This document shows, piece after piece, positions 21,482 to 31,423 of a DNA stretch of 64,000 bases. The position numbers and the translations under genes were made by a program. The stretch lies in contig OZ241746.1 of the NCBI GenBank assembly GCA_965201045.1, positions 62,001-126,000 of the forward strand. The letters run 5' to 3'. The notes beneath the pieces were generated by a model. The model had not been told where the DNA came from. It saw nothing but the letters and a program-made list of their open reading frames with translations, and did not search any database. The stretch's first letter is position 1. Each line of letters opens with the position of its first letter. Source of the stretch: JAPORK01 sp026710285. Its GTDB lineage: Bacteria > Pseudomonadota > Gammaproteobacteria > Pseudomonadales > Endozoicomonadaceae.

Positions 21482-24400
21482 ATGGTTTTAAAAAAATTAA
21501 AAAATGTAGTCATTTGGATAGTAATATCAATACTGTTACTCTATGCGGCTATTGCACTTTTCCTGATAAATATTAATTTTGCCCGTTCAGAAATAGAAAA
21601 CTTTTTGAGTAAAAGGTTAACAACAAACTTAAAAATTCAGCATATAAAGGGTGGATTATCTTTTATCAATCCACATATTACGCTTAATCAAATAGTTATT
21701 CAGGGTAGTGACACAACCACTCAAAAAATTGACAGACTAAAAATAAAATTTAATCTGGCATCTTTACTATTCAGACAAACTCCTCTGATAAAATCTGTAA
21801 ATATTGATCATGCCACATTTAATGTTACCACCGGAAACAATAATTTAGCTTCTTCAGAGGTTAAAAATTTACATGAATCAATAAAACAAACTATCGATAA
21901 AATTTTTTTTGTGCAGCATTTTGATCTTAATAACATTGATATTCATTTACATAATAATAAAACTGCAACCGATAAGGATATAAAAGTTAAACGTCTCATA
22001 TCATGGCAAAAAGCTAATTCAATTTCTCTTCAAAGTGATCTGATGCTGGATCGGTCAGCCATTACACTCCATGGCAATATTAGTCCTGACAAAAATACAC
22101 AAGAGCAAATTGTCGGTATTTTCAATGTCAATACGCATTCATTCGTATTGACACCGGCATGGATTCAGTCTGTATTTCCTCCTGAAATAACTCAATTTTC
22201 AGCACACGACTTCTCTTCTGTAAGCAAGATAGTATTCAATAAAACAAGGCAAAACTGGGCGTTATTCAATACTTTTAACCTCCCGAAAACCGACATTGCT
22301 GTTAATCAGCATATTATTTCTACCCGGCATATGAAAGGAAAAATAGATGTTCATGGTAACAATTTTCAACAATGGTCTGCACAAGTCAATGTAGATAAAT
22401 TTACTGTTAACCAGGTTGAATATCCTGATTCAACCATCTCTGTTGCACAGACAACAGATGATAAAAAAACAAAATTGCAGATAACCGTTCCGGAAACAAA
22501 AATCTCCATTATAAAAAATATTTTACTCAGCAGTAATTTACTACCGGAAAAATATCAGTCTGTTCTTAAAACACTAAATCCTGCGGGCAACCTCAGTAAA
22601 ACAGTCATTTCACTTTACCCACAACAAAAGCATATTGATTTTACAGCAAATACTGAGTTTCATGATATTTCTGTTGATGCATGGAAAGGTGCACCTTCTG
22701 GTAAAAACATCAGCGGACATATGACGATGAATAGCCATGAAGGAACTATTAATATTAACAGCAAAAATGTAGCGCTGGGTTTACAAAATGTCTTTTCTGA
22801 TGCCTGGCATTATGACACTGTTAAAGGAAAGCTACATTGGAAAATAACCTCTGACGTTTACACATTATTTACACCAGAGATGATTACCACCACTTCCACG
22901 CAGGCTGTTGCAGGGCATGGTAACAACGCTGTCAGCACTGGACAGATTAATCTGCAACTTGACATACCACTTAAAAAAGAAACACCTGTTGTAATGAAAT
23001 TAAACGCTCATGTTGATAAATTTGATACACACAGTGCAAAGCAATACTTACCAACAAGTGTCTTATCGCCCTCTTTAAGTCAATGGATCAAAAACAATAT
23101 TACTTCCGGTACTATCTCTGATACCACATTTTCCTGGGATGGACCACTTGCAAACATCAAACCAGAAAATTTGAAGTGGGGATTAAACTTTAACATTGAT
23201 AAGACAACAATAAATTACAGTGACGACTGGCCTGAGATAACATCTGCTAACGCAACAGTCAATATTGACCAACAACATTTCAACATCACCAATGCTTCTG
23301 GTACCATTTATAATAGTAAAGTAAGCAACATTAATGCCACTATTGACAATTTTGTCCATCCTGTTTTATTACTATCAGCCCAAAGCCAGATTTCAGGTAA
23401 AGATACTTTGGCTATTTTTCAAAACTCTCTGCTTAACAAAAAACTAAAGGGGGCACCACAAAAATGGAAGATAGAGGGTCTTTTCGATACAAAGCTCTCT
23501 TTAACACTTCCTTTACAAGACAGCCATGATTCATCTTTAACCAACATAGAGATCAACACAGCAATAATAAACAGCCAATTTTCTCTTCCACAACAACCTG
23601 CAATTACAAACGTCAATGGAATGATCCATTACTCATCAAAAACAGGCTTTAAAGCTAAAAATATTCAGGGAGAACTACTTAATCACCCGGTTAATATCTC
23701 GGTTAAAAACGAAATGTTACAGGGAAAAAATCGGATTACATATATCCTTTGTAAGGGTCAGGCTGACTTTAACCGTTTAAAACCATTTATTCCCGATAAT
23801 TTAAGTAAGTTTATTGAAGGAGATATGAATTATGAAGTGCGTTTGGGAATTCCTGAGAGCGGAGATTATTTTATTGATTTAAAAAGTAACTTAAAAGGTC
23901 TTACCATCGACATGCCCGACAAGTTTAAAAAAAGCAAAGAACAGGAACAACCTTTTTATTTACTGCTCACTCCTTTTGAACATAATAAATTAAATCTCTA
24001 TATAGAATATGGCAAACTACTCTACACAACTTTAGGTATACGCAATAAACAAATAGCGTTTGGTTCTGTCATACTTAATCCCAACAAAAATTCTGCCACT
24101 GATGCGGTATTCAAAAAAGGTATTACTTTTTCTGGTGTTATTGATGAAGTTAACCTTAATAACTGGATAGAATGGCTAAAAAAGTATCAGCTGTTAACAA
24201 CTTCTACTCCTGTTCATTTACCGTTACTTGCAAAAAAACTGGTAATAAACAGCATAAAATTTAAAGATTATACGCTTGGTAAAATCAACCTGAACAGTGA
24301 AATAAAAAATGATAAAATTATCTCTTCTTTTGATTCCCGGGAAATAAAAGGGTTTGTTGTACAAAGTGAAGATCATAAAGATCAGCCTCTGTCCATTGTA

Positions 24401-25369
24401 CTCAAAGAGCTGAACTTGCCAGATAATACACTGCAAAAATACACTCAACTATCTCTGCAAAAAAATCAAATCAACCACATAAATCCATCAATATTTCCCG
24501 CTTTACAACTTTCAGTAGAACAGATCCATATAGGTGATCAATACTATGGAAAGGTTAAGTTCAATCTGGAACCACAAGCCCATACTATTATATTACGGCA
24601 GCTCAATGCCTTGCTGGGCAACTTACAAATTGACGGCACATTAACATGGGAAAACATTGGAAAAAGTCAACAAACTTCTACTTTTGAAGGTAAATTAGAA
24701 ACTGAAAACCTGAACACGATGTTTAAAAAGTGGCATTATTCACAAACAAATTTTCATGCCAAATTTGCAAAAGTAATAACTCACCTTACCTGGTCCGGAA
24801 CCCCTTTTGATTTTAATCTTGTTCAATCAACCGGAGAAGTTTCTGCTTTAGTTAGAAATGGAAATATTACCGGTACTTCAGACATAGATAAACTACATAT
24901 TTTCGGGCTTTTAAATATAAATACCATTACAAAACGCTTACGACTAGACTTTTCCGACCTTTTTGATTCTGGCATTTCTTTTGATAAAATTAAAGGGTCA
25001 GCGTCTTTCAAAGAGGGATTAATCACCTTAAACGCTCCGGTTATAATCGATGGACCCTCTTCCAATTTTGCCCTCTACGGTACAATTAATATACCCAAAA
25101 AATATGTTGACCTCAATATGGATGTTAGTTTACCGATTGCACAAAATTTACCTACAATCAGCTTGTTACTTGGACAACCAGCTCTGGCGGGAGCTATTTA
25201 TTTGTTTGATAAATTGGTGGGAAAAAAAATAATGAAATTTAGTACCTTACGTTATAACATTAAAGGACAAGTTGATAATCCTGTAGTAACAGCAGATAAA
25301 TCATTTGCAGATCAGTTCAAAAAAGTAAAAAATACGGCAACAATCAACAAAAATAAAACAACACATTAA
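21482..25369 (+). CDS. yhdP: YhdP family AsmA-like protein (envelope phospholipid transport)
   Basis: This protein of about 1,295 residues is close to the family length (E. coli YhdP about 1,270). An N-terminal membrane segment (about residues 9-29) follows a short basic stretch. A long beta-rich body follows, as in AsmA/TamB-like lipid-transport proteins. The C-terminal signature LLNINTITKRLRLDFSDLF (about residues 1142-1160), followed by IKGSASF and IIDGPSSN, matches the end of E. coli YhdP (LLNFDTLLRRLTLDFSDV, then IRGDAS and VRGPSAD). Members sit in the inner membrane, span the periplasm and help move phospholipid to the outer membrane. The ATG at 21482 gives the shorter N-terminus; a TTG at 21425 would add 19 residues and cannot be excluded. 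No relative that usually neighbours yhdP is in the window: it stands alone inside the RHS array. It ends 170 bp from the convergent R5 stop. Confidence 0.92.
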   Translation: MVLKKLKNVVIWIVISILLLYAAIALFLININFARSEIENFLSKRLTTNLKIQHIKGGLSFINPHITLNQIVIQGSDTTTQKIDRLKIKFNLASLLFRQTPLIKSVNIDHATFNVTTGNNNLASSEVKNLHESIKQTIDKIFFVQHFDLNNIDIHLHNNKTATDKDIKVKRLISWQKANSISLQSDLMLDRSAITLHGNISPDKNTQEQIVGIFNVNTHSFVLTPAWIQSVFPPEITQFSAHDFSSVSKIVFNKTRQNWALFNTFNLPKTDIAVNQHIISTRHMKGKIDVHGNNFQQWSAQVNVDKFTVNQVEYPDSTISVAQTTDDKKTKLQITVPETKISIIKNILLSSNLLPEKYQSVLKTLNPAGNLSKTVISLYPQQKHIDFTANTEFHDISVDAWKGAPSGKNISGHMTMNSHEGTININSKNVALGLQNVFSDAWHYDTVKGKLHWKITSDVYTLFTPEMITTTSTQAVAGHGNNAVSTGQINLQLDIPLKKETPVVMKLNAHVDKFDTHSAKQYLPTSVLSPSLSQWIKNNITSGTISDTTFSWDGPLANIKPENLKWGLNFNIDKTTINYSDDWPEITSANATVNIDQQHFNITNASGTIYNSKVSNINATIDNFVHPVLLLSAQSQISGKDTLAIFQNSLLNKKLKGAPQKWKIEGLFDTKLSLTLPLQDSHDSSLTNIEINTAIINSQFSLPQQPAITNVNGMIHYSSKTGFKAKNIQGELLNHPVNISVKNEMLQGKNRITYILCKGQADFNRLKPFIPDNLSKFIEGDMNYEVRLGIPESGDYFIDLKSNLKGLTIDMPDKFKKSKEQEQPFYLLLTPFEHNKLNLYIEYGKLLYTTLGIRNKQIAFGSVILNPNKNSATDAVFKKGITFSGVIDEVNLNNWIEWLKKYQLLTTSTPVHLPLLAKKLVINSIKFKDYTLGKINLNSEIKNDKIISSFDSREIKGFVVQSEDHKDQPLSIVLKELNLPDNTLQKYTQLSLQKNQINHINPSIFPALQLSVEQIHIGDQYYGKVKFNLEPQAHTIILRQLNALLGNLQIDGTLTWENIGKSQQTSTFEGKLETENLNTMFKKWHYSQTNFHAKFAKVITHLTWSGTPFDFNLVQSTGEVSALVRNGNITGTSDIDKLHIFGLLNINTITKRLRLDFSDLFDSGISFDKIKGSASFKEGLITLNAPVIIDGPSSNFALYGTINIPKKYVDLNMDVSLPIAQNLPTISLLLGQPALAGAIYLFDKLVGKKIMKFSTLRYNIKGQVDNPVVTADKSFADQFKKVKNTATINKNKTTH

Positions 25370-25539
25370 AGCCTTCACAGGATTTACCATACAGGTGCGG
25401 GAATACTCAAGGAACAGACTTGTATTTTACCTGCATCTGAGATAACCCTCACTCTTTGACGTGGCACTCTAAAACCTACCAACACAAGGTAATACAATCT
25501 ATCCAAAACTGTTCAAAGTATTGGTCTTAAGGATACTTT
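25370..25539. other. Convergent gap between yhdP and R5
   Basis: This 170-bp region lies between two stop codons of converging genes. It contains an interrupted inverted repeat (CAGGT and AATAC at 25392-25406 against GTATT and ACCTG at 25422-25433). There is no T-run on either side, so it is not a classic Rho-independent terminator. Confidence 0.4.
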
Positions 25540-28500
25540 TTACTTTATTCGCATATAACCATTAATGAAGATTTCATCAGTAAGAGGATTAGAAAATACT
25601 TCACCAAGTTGGTTATTTCTAATATTTACAATATTGATACCATTGTCCGAAAACTGATTAACAGCCCATAAAGCTGGCTTGTTTCTTTTACCTTTTTCTA
25701 ATTTTTGTACTATGGTCATATGTGAATAACTACTTACCACTACAAAGTTATCATCATTAGCTAGTCTTGATAAATATTCCAGTGAATACACACCAACATT
25801 ATATTTTGAATTGTAACACCACCCTGTAGGTAATAATATGGACTGCAAAGCTTTGATATAGGGATGTTCCAGTGTAAGGCATACAGGAAATTGACTATAC
25901 CGCGACCGTACAACTAAAAATCCATATAAATGCGGTAGATGGAGTAGTGTTCCTGTCAACTGGTACGCCTTTAAAATGGTACCTGTGTCACAGTGTATCT
26001 GATCTTTAAAAGATGAATGACGCAGTAAACACCACACATCTTCAACAGAATTATGATCAGTAAACTGTAAATAACGGCTACCTGCACCTTCAAAAATATG
26101 ACAACAGGATAAATCTTTTACGATTGTCTCTAAATCAATCAATTTAAGAGCACTAAGATCAGGTTGTACTGGTACTGTCATAAAATGAGATGAGCCTGGC
26201 ATAAAGAATCCCACCGCCTCACCTGTATATTGCTGCACAGGGACTGAAGAACACTGCCCGGATGTTTTGAGCATATAAAAAAGACTCCTGTTCAACATTT
26301 CATTATTTCCTGCTGCTCCGGCTGCAAGATCAATAGCTCCGGCTGCAACTGAAATGGTCATTTCTGCCATACCTATAATCTTGCCTGCAATATTAAGTCC
26401 TTTATTAGCAGGCATTGCAGCAGCTACAACCGGGATACTTCCAATGGCAGTAGTACCTGCCACAATGCCTGCCAGAGCCGTATAACCTGCACCAGCTGCA
26501 GCTGCTCCCAGGGTAGCAACGGTACATCCGGTCTGTATAACCGCAGCAGTAATATTAGCCCAGCGCTGATGCAATGCACCTAAGCCCAGTGTACTGATAT
26601 AACCTGCCCATTTAAAAGCTTCTCCGAGCCATCGGGGACTGTTACCAGACGGATCAGTATTCATGACCGGATTATTACTACCAAAAGCATAACCACCACC
26701 TGCAGGATCTTCACTGAGGAAATAACGTTGTGCCGGATTATACGTTCGGTTGCCGTTACCTAAAAATTGCCACCCTGTGGCGGGATCTGTTCGCTCACCA
26801 TCAAACCCTTGTAAAGTTTGTTGATACAGTGGCAGCGTCTTTGATTTTTCATGCCAAATCATACCATAAGGACTATAAATATTACGTTGCTGAAAACAAT
26901 AGAATCCATCGTTGTTTTTTTTAAAAATGCCAGTAATATCCCCCTTATAACTGCTTTGATAATATTCACTGATTATACCGTCTGTTGTTTTTGCCACACC
27001 AAGATAACCCGTAATGTGTGAACCCTGTTGTGGATCAATAATTTTTTCGTTTATAAGTGTATCACCATAATAAAAAAAATAACTAAGACCCTTGATGTTT
27101 TTTTCTATGACTTCTTTACCACTACCATCATAGGTATAATCGCTTAGTTTTCCTGTTGAAGAAATAACCTGAACAACTTCATTCAATGCATTATAAGTAA
27201 TATGATTATTTTGTCCGTCTGCTGTCATATTACCCATATCATCATAAATAAAATTTTGTAAAACTGGTTTATTATGATTCCAGGCAGTACTGATTTGCTG
27301 AAAGCGCAAAGGCATCTTAGTATTTGTATAATAATAATTTATTGTTTTGCTTATTGTTTGTTTTTGCTGTAAAGGTTGTAATACTTCCTGAATACTCTCT
27401 AATCGATTAAGTGGTGTAAACGTATAATCCTGTCGGATAATCACCGGTGCCTGTTTCAACCCTGAACCACTAAGCGATGTATCATGCGGGCACAAAGGCA
27501 AACCGGATGAACCCTGACACCGCATACTGACAAGATTATCCAGTCTGTCATAGCGATAATGCAGCATGGCAAGCTGTTTATTTTCTGTTATTTGACTTAA
27601 TCTGACAATATTACCGTTAATACCATATATCATTGACCATGCAGATATAAGCTGTTTCTTTTGTGTATCGGTTATCTGATCTTTATGTCCCCAGGCATTA
27701 TAATGAAATACACGATACAGACCACTGCCATAACTAATAGACTTTATGCGAGAAAAACCATCATAAACAGGTACAAATAATGTTTCGATATTATTTTTTT
27801 GACAGGACTGGTAACTGATACGGGTAATTCGTCCCAACTGGTCATACTGATTAGCTGTTGTATTACCAGAAATATCTGTAGTATTTATAATACGTCGGTT
27901 ATTATCATACTTCCATTGCAGTTTATAATCAGAGTAGCTATTTTTTCCAACATGAATTAATTCCTGTATTAATCCGTCATCACTATAAGCATAAGTTTTA
28001 GTTCCTGTGATATCAGTTTTTTTTTGCAAATTTAATGTAATATTATTATAGATAATACTCCATTGTATTTTATTGTCTGCAGACTGACTAACAGGAAGAT
28101 TCAGAATATTATATTGCCACGAAAAAACATGCCAATGTGGCTTTATAACCGTTGCAATCATTCCATCTGTTGTATAAGTATAAAAAGTACGTTTACCATC
28201 TTCTCCTGCACTCCAGAGTAACTGACCTGCTCTATTATAACCGGAGGATGATAACAGATAACGTCCTCCTGCAACAGGATATACCCAGGATTGGACAATA
28301 TGTCCGGTAAGGTTATATACCGAATGCATTCTGTTGCCTGCCGGGTCTGTGGTATCAGTTAACCATCCCAGTGAATCATAGTTTTGTCTGATAACTCTGC
28401 CTCCGGGATCTTTTGTCATAATTTGTCGTCCAAAACCATCATAAGTGATCACAGAGACCCGGGAATCAGGTTGTTTATCGCTATTAATACATAATGATCT

Positions 28501-31086
28501 TACAGAAGGCAGAGGACCTTTCGTTGCTGGTAACAACCACTGCCTGACTGGCTGGCTGAGCACATTTGCCTTTGATACAGAGATAACAGAGCGTTCACCC
28601 TGTGCACTCTGCTGATAACTGACCACACATCTATTACTGTCATCATAATGCATAACAGTTATTCTGCCATCAGGCAAATACGTCCGCATAACTCTCCCAG
28701 TATCATCATAATCATGGGTGATATCCAGTGTCATTATCTGTCCTGATTCTTTAAAAATATAGCTGCTTCGTCGGGCAATACGTCCGTACTGATCATAGCT
28801 GATTTTTTTTACTGGCCACCAGTGATCTTGCTGCTGTTTACCTGCTGTATCAATGGATTCAATAAAATTTTTCAGCACTCTTCCTGCACTGTCAAACACA
28901 ACTTTCTTCTGTAATCCATTTACAGCTGTAATCATTACCTGATTAAGGTTCTCAGATATCGTATAACTATAATAAATACTGGCAGAAAAATCAGTACCTG
29001 CAGCACGCTCTGTTTTTATTAGTCGGTCCCATTGATCGTAATAATAACGGTTGCTGTATTTTTTCTCTGCATCTGTTACTATGAGGATCTGATTTGTGAA
29101 CAGACTGGTCGTCGTATAAGATGACATCAGGCGTTTATTTTCAGATAATTCAATAGCACTATAAGTTGTTTTAGCATAATTATCCGGACTTTTTATATAA
29201 TAGTAATCTTTGACCACAGAATCTGATAAATCAGCCTCATTTTTCTTACCTGTTATTATCAGTTGCTTTAACAAACCATAAGTTAATAAATCATCAGGAT
29301 TATTATAATAGCGACGAATTGCTGTTAATTGCTGATTACCTGACTGTTTAATTTGATGGTCAAGAATAGTAATATAGCCTTTTCCATTGTAATTAATCTT
29401 CTTACGATAATAATTGTATATTGTTACAGGTGAGAGTGAATTTGTACTGATTTTAGTATTAGCAGGATAATGGGTAGTGGATTCTGTTAATGTAGCAAAA
29501 GGCCATTCATTTGAAACAGCTGGACAGACAGTATCACCCGTTAGCGGACAGTAATTGTTAATGGTTACACGTCCATAGATATCTGTTTTCCTTATCACTC
29601 TTCCCAGAGCATCATAACGGGCAGTTACTGTGGTTATAACAGGTGTATCTGTTCTGTTTCCCCAAACCTGGGTTATTATTTTTAAAGGCAGACTGTAGGT
29701 AGATGGCAAATCATCAAAAGTGGTATTTGCACAACCATCAGACTGATCAGTACGACAAAAAAAGTAGTGTACTGCTGATAAAACATGCCTGGTTCTGTCG
29801 CTAATCTGCTGCTCATCAGTCATCAGATGATATTTGTTATAAGTACGAATTTCTCGTATGAGACCATTATCCTGTTCAGTCTGATAAGTATAACTGACAG
29901 GTGCTTCAAACAATCGATCTTTTGGTGAATTGGTTGTAATATTCAATTCTGCATTAAAGCTAAGATAATTATGTTCATTGCTATTGGTTTTACCATACCG
30001 GTAACGGCTTACCATAACCGGTTCACCAAAACCTGGATCAACCGTTTCTTTAACCACTGCGCACAAAGCATGAAATACTGATATGCTATATACAGGAACT
30101 TTTATTTCATCTGCGCAATTATAAGTAATCCGGTTCTTTAATCCTGTCGGGTAATGCACACTCGTTATAAAATGGTTTACATAATAAAAATAAATACCAT
30201 GACCTGTATTATCAGTTGATAAAGGTAGGGTCACACTACGTATTTCACTGTTTTTTTCATTAATTAATATGATAACCGGTTTACCAACACTCCCCTGACT
30301 AACAACCTGGATATCATGATTTTTTCTGTACAGTTTAATGCTATGTCCTTCAGCATCTTTTATCGATTGCAACAGATGAGTACCGGGTACATAGCTAAAA
30401 CAAACACCCCATCCATCCTGCTGCTCCAGACGAACTTCGTAACCTTTATGATTCAGTGTTTCCCGCAAACCATTGGCATAAGTAATTACAAAATGTGTAC
30501 TGATATCTCCCTGAATAACCATATCATGAAGCTTATGGTACAGTGGTTTCCAGTGATCATCAGCGCTCTTTTCTAAATAAAAACTTTGTCCAAATGATGT
30601 GATCAACTGATGAGTGACCAGATTAAAGTGCGTCAGATTCCAGCTCCAGCCTGTTCCCAGCCCGTCAGGATTAGCTAATGAACTGCTGTTATAATTAATA
30701 TCAAGGTTAATATCAGGTCCATGTCCTAAATTACTAAGCATACTGCCTGTTTTAACATAAGCACTGAGAATACCTGTACGTGGATCTACAGTAGAACCCC
30801 ATACTTTTTTAAAATTAAATGCATTTGACCATGGTTCTGTTTTACCAGATACTGAAGAATAAACCTGCTGTATTTTTTTTTCTGAATTTAATTTGTGTTT
30901 AATATACTCTTTATTCATCTTTTTATTGTTAATATTATAAAAATAATTAAAGAATTCAGTGTAATTATCGGTGAAGTTACTACTTTGTATATTTGCTTCT
31001 TTACAAAATAAACTAATTGTGTGAGATAATAATGTAACAATAAATATAAAAAAGAATAAAAATATTTTTTTATATTGAACTAACAT
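25540..31086 (-). CDS. R5: giant exported RHS/YD-repeat protein with C-terminal Cys-His domain
   Basis: This protein of 1,848 residues starts at an ATG (31086) preceded by AAGGT with 6-7 nt spacing. The Phe-rich hydrophobic segment (residues 9-27) ends at Cys28 (SLFCKE), and the N-terminal 100 residues and upstream spacer are nearly identical to R6. PWSNAFNF, VDPRTG, GHGP, Cys loops (CRTDQSDGC, CPLTGDTVC, CQGSSGLPLC), YD repeats and RHS core (SEDPAG, TDPSGN) are all present. The effector tip is unlike those of R6 and R7. It has CDTGT with Cys1699, His1789 in YSHMTIV, FSDNG around residue 1814 and the ending GYMRIK. Between the hydrophobic stretch and the tip is a unique linker rich in Gly, Pro and Ser. 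It is the last gene of the right-hand minus-strand series and converges on yhdP. The tip's enzymatic role is inferred from its conserved Cys and His only. Confidence 0.9.
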   Translation of the reverse strand: MLVQYKKIFLFFFIFIVTLLSHTISLFCKEANIQSSNFTDNYTEFFNYFYNINNKKMNKEYIKHKLNSEKKIQQVYSSVSGKTEPWSNAFNFKKVWGSTVDPRTGILSAYVKTGSMLSNLGHGPDINLDINYNSSSLANPDGLGTGWSWNLTHFNLVTHQLITSFGQSFYLEKSADDHWKPLYHKLHDMVIQGDISTHFVITYANGLRETLNHKGYEVRLEQQDGWGVCFSYVPGTHLLQSIKDAEGHSIKLYRKNHDIQVVSQGSVGKPVIILINEKNSEIRSVTLPLSTDNTGHGIYFYYVNHFITSVHYPTGLKNRITYNCADEIKVPVYSISVFHALCAVVKETVDPGFGEPVMVSRYRYGKTNSNEHNYLSFNAELNITTNSPKDRLFEAPVSYTYQTEQDNGLIREIRTYNKYHLMTDEQQISDRTRHVLSAVHYFFCRTDQSDGCANTTFDDLPSTYSLPLKIITQVWGNRTDTPVITTVTARYDALGRVIRKTDIYGRVTINNYCPLTGDTVCPAVSNEWPFATLTESTTHYPANTKISTNSLSPVTIYNYYRKKINYNGKGYITILDHQIKQSGNQQLTAIRRYYNNPDDLLTYGLLKQLIITGKKNEADLSDSVVKDYYYIKSPDNYAKTTYSAIELSENKRLMSSYTTTSLFTNQILIVTDAEKKYSNRYYYDQWDRLIKTERAAGTDFSASIYYSYTISENLNQVMITAVNGLQKKVVFDSAGRVLKNFIESIDTAGKQQQDHWWPVKKISYDQYGRIARRSSYIFKESGQIMTLDITHDYDDTGRVMRTYLPDGRITVMHYDDSNRCVVSYQQSAQGERSVISVSKANVLSQPVRQWLLPATKGPLPSVRSLCINSDKQPDSRVSVITYDGFGRQIMTKDPGGRVIRQNYDSLGWLTDTTDPAGNRMHSVYNLTGHIVQSWVYPVAGGRYLLSSSGYNRAGQLLWSAGEDGKRTFYTYTTDGMIATVIKPHWHVFSWQYNILNLPVSQSADNKIQWSIIYNNITLNLQKKTDITGTKTYAYSDDGLIQELIHVGKNSYSDYKLQWKYDNNRRIINTTDISGNTTANQYDQLGRITRISYQSCQKNNIETLFVPVYDGFSRIKSISYGSGLYRVFHYNAWGHKDQITDTQKKQLISAWSMIYGINGNIVRLSQITENKQLAMLHYRYDRLDNLVSMRCQGSSGLPLCPHDTSLSGSGLKQAPVIIRQDYTFTPLNRLESIQEVLQPLQQKQTISKTINYYYTNTKMPLRFQQISTAWNHNKPVLQNFIYDDMGNMTADGQNNHITYNALNEVVQVISSTGKLSDYTYDGSGKEVIEKNIKGLSYFFYYGDTLINEKIIDPQQGSHITGYLGVAKTTDGIISEYYQSSYKGDITGIFKKNNDGFYCFQQRNIYSPYGMIWHEKSKTLPLYQQTLQGFDGERTDPATGWQFLGNGNRTYNPAQRYFLSEDPAGGGYAFGSNNPVMNTDPSGNSPRWLGEAFKWAGYISTLGLGALHQRWANITAAVIQTGCTVATLGAAAAGAGYTALAGIVAGTTAIGSIPVVAAAMPANKGLNIAGKIIGMAEMTISVAAGAIDLAAGAAGNNEMLNRSLFYMLKTSGQCSSVPVQQYTGEAVGFFMPGSSHFMTVPVQPDLSALKLIDLETIVKDLSCCHIFEGAGSRYLQFTDHNSVEDVWCLLRHSSFKDQIHCDTGTILKAYQLTGTLLHLPHLYGFLVVRSRYSQFPVCLTLEHPYIKALQSILLPTGWCYNSKYNVGVYSLEYLSRLANDDNFVVVSSYSHMTIVQKLEKGKRNKPALWAVNQFSDNGINIVNIRNNQLGEVFSNPLTDEIFINGYMRIK

Positions 31087-31423
31087 TTTTATACCTTATG
31101 AATAAATCAACAATTGAACTTTCGTAACTTCTCAATAACCCCGGACAAAAGATAATAATAGCTTTTAGATTTGTTATGAATGTTGAATACTGTATTCTAC
31201 AAAAAATATCACAGATATTGAAGAAAAGAGATAAAACAACATACTGATGAACTTGTGTTATTAGTAAAAAAATAACCATATCCGGTAGTATGACCCAAGT
31301 GATTGAGAAAATATGTAATATCTTCATAACCAAAAGCAAAAATGCATTTATAATGTGTTGATTATTTTATTGGTATCTGTATACATATTCTAAATCTATA
31401 TTGGCGAATCGGCAGCATCAATA
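31087..31423 (-). repeat. Spacer repeat B1, leader of R5
   Basis: This 337-bp spacer is homologous to 36947-37298 (lacking a 15-bp stretch present there) and to 59894-60243. It includes the R5 leader with AAGGT before the ATG. It holds two perfect short palindromes, GAATACTGTATTC (31185-31197) and AATATCACAGATATT (31205-31219). An 89-codon minus-strand frame (31070-31339) crosses it but is broken in the third spacer copy, so it is not called a gene. Confidence 0.6.

Noticed and set aside
25392..25433. Inverted repeat between the converging yhdP and R5 as a Rho-independent terminator
   Set aside because: The stem is interrupted and no T-run follows on either strand.
31070..31339. 89-codon minus-strand frame in spacer B1, also open in B2 (36930-37199), hydrophobic and overlapping the next start by 17 bp
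   Set aside because: In the homologous spacer B3 an extra T brings TAG into frame and another indel shifts the upstream part. Openness in B1 and B2 is explained by their recent common origin.
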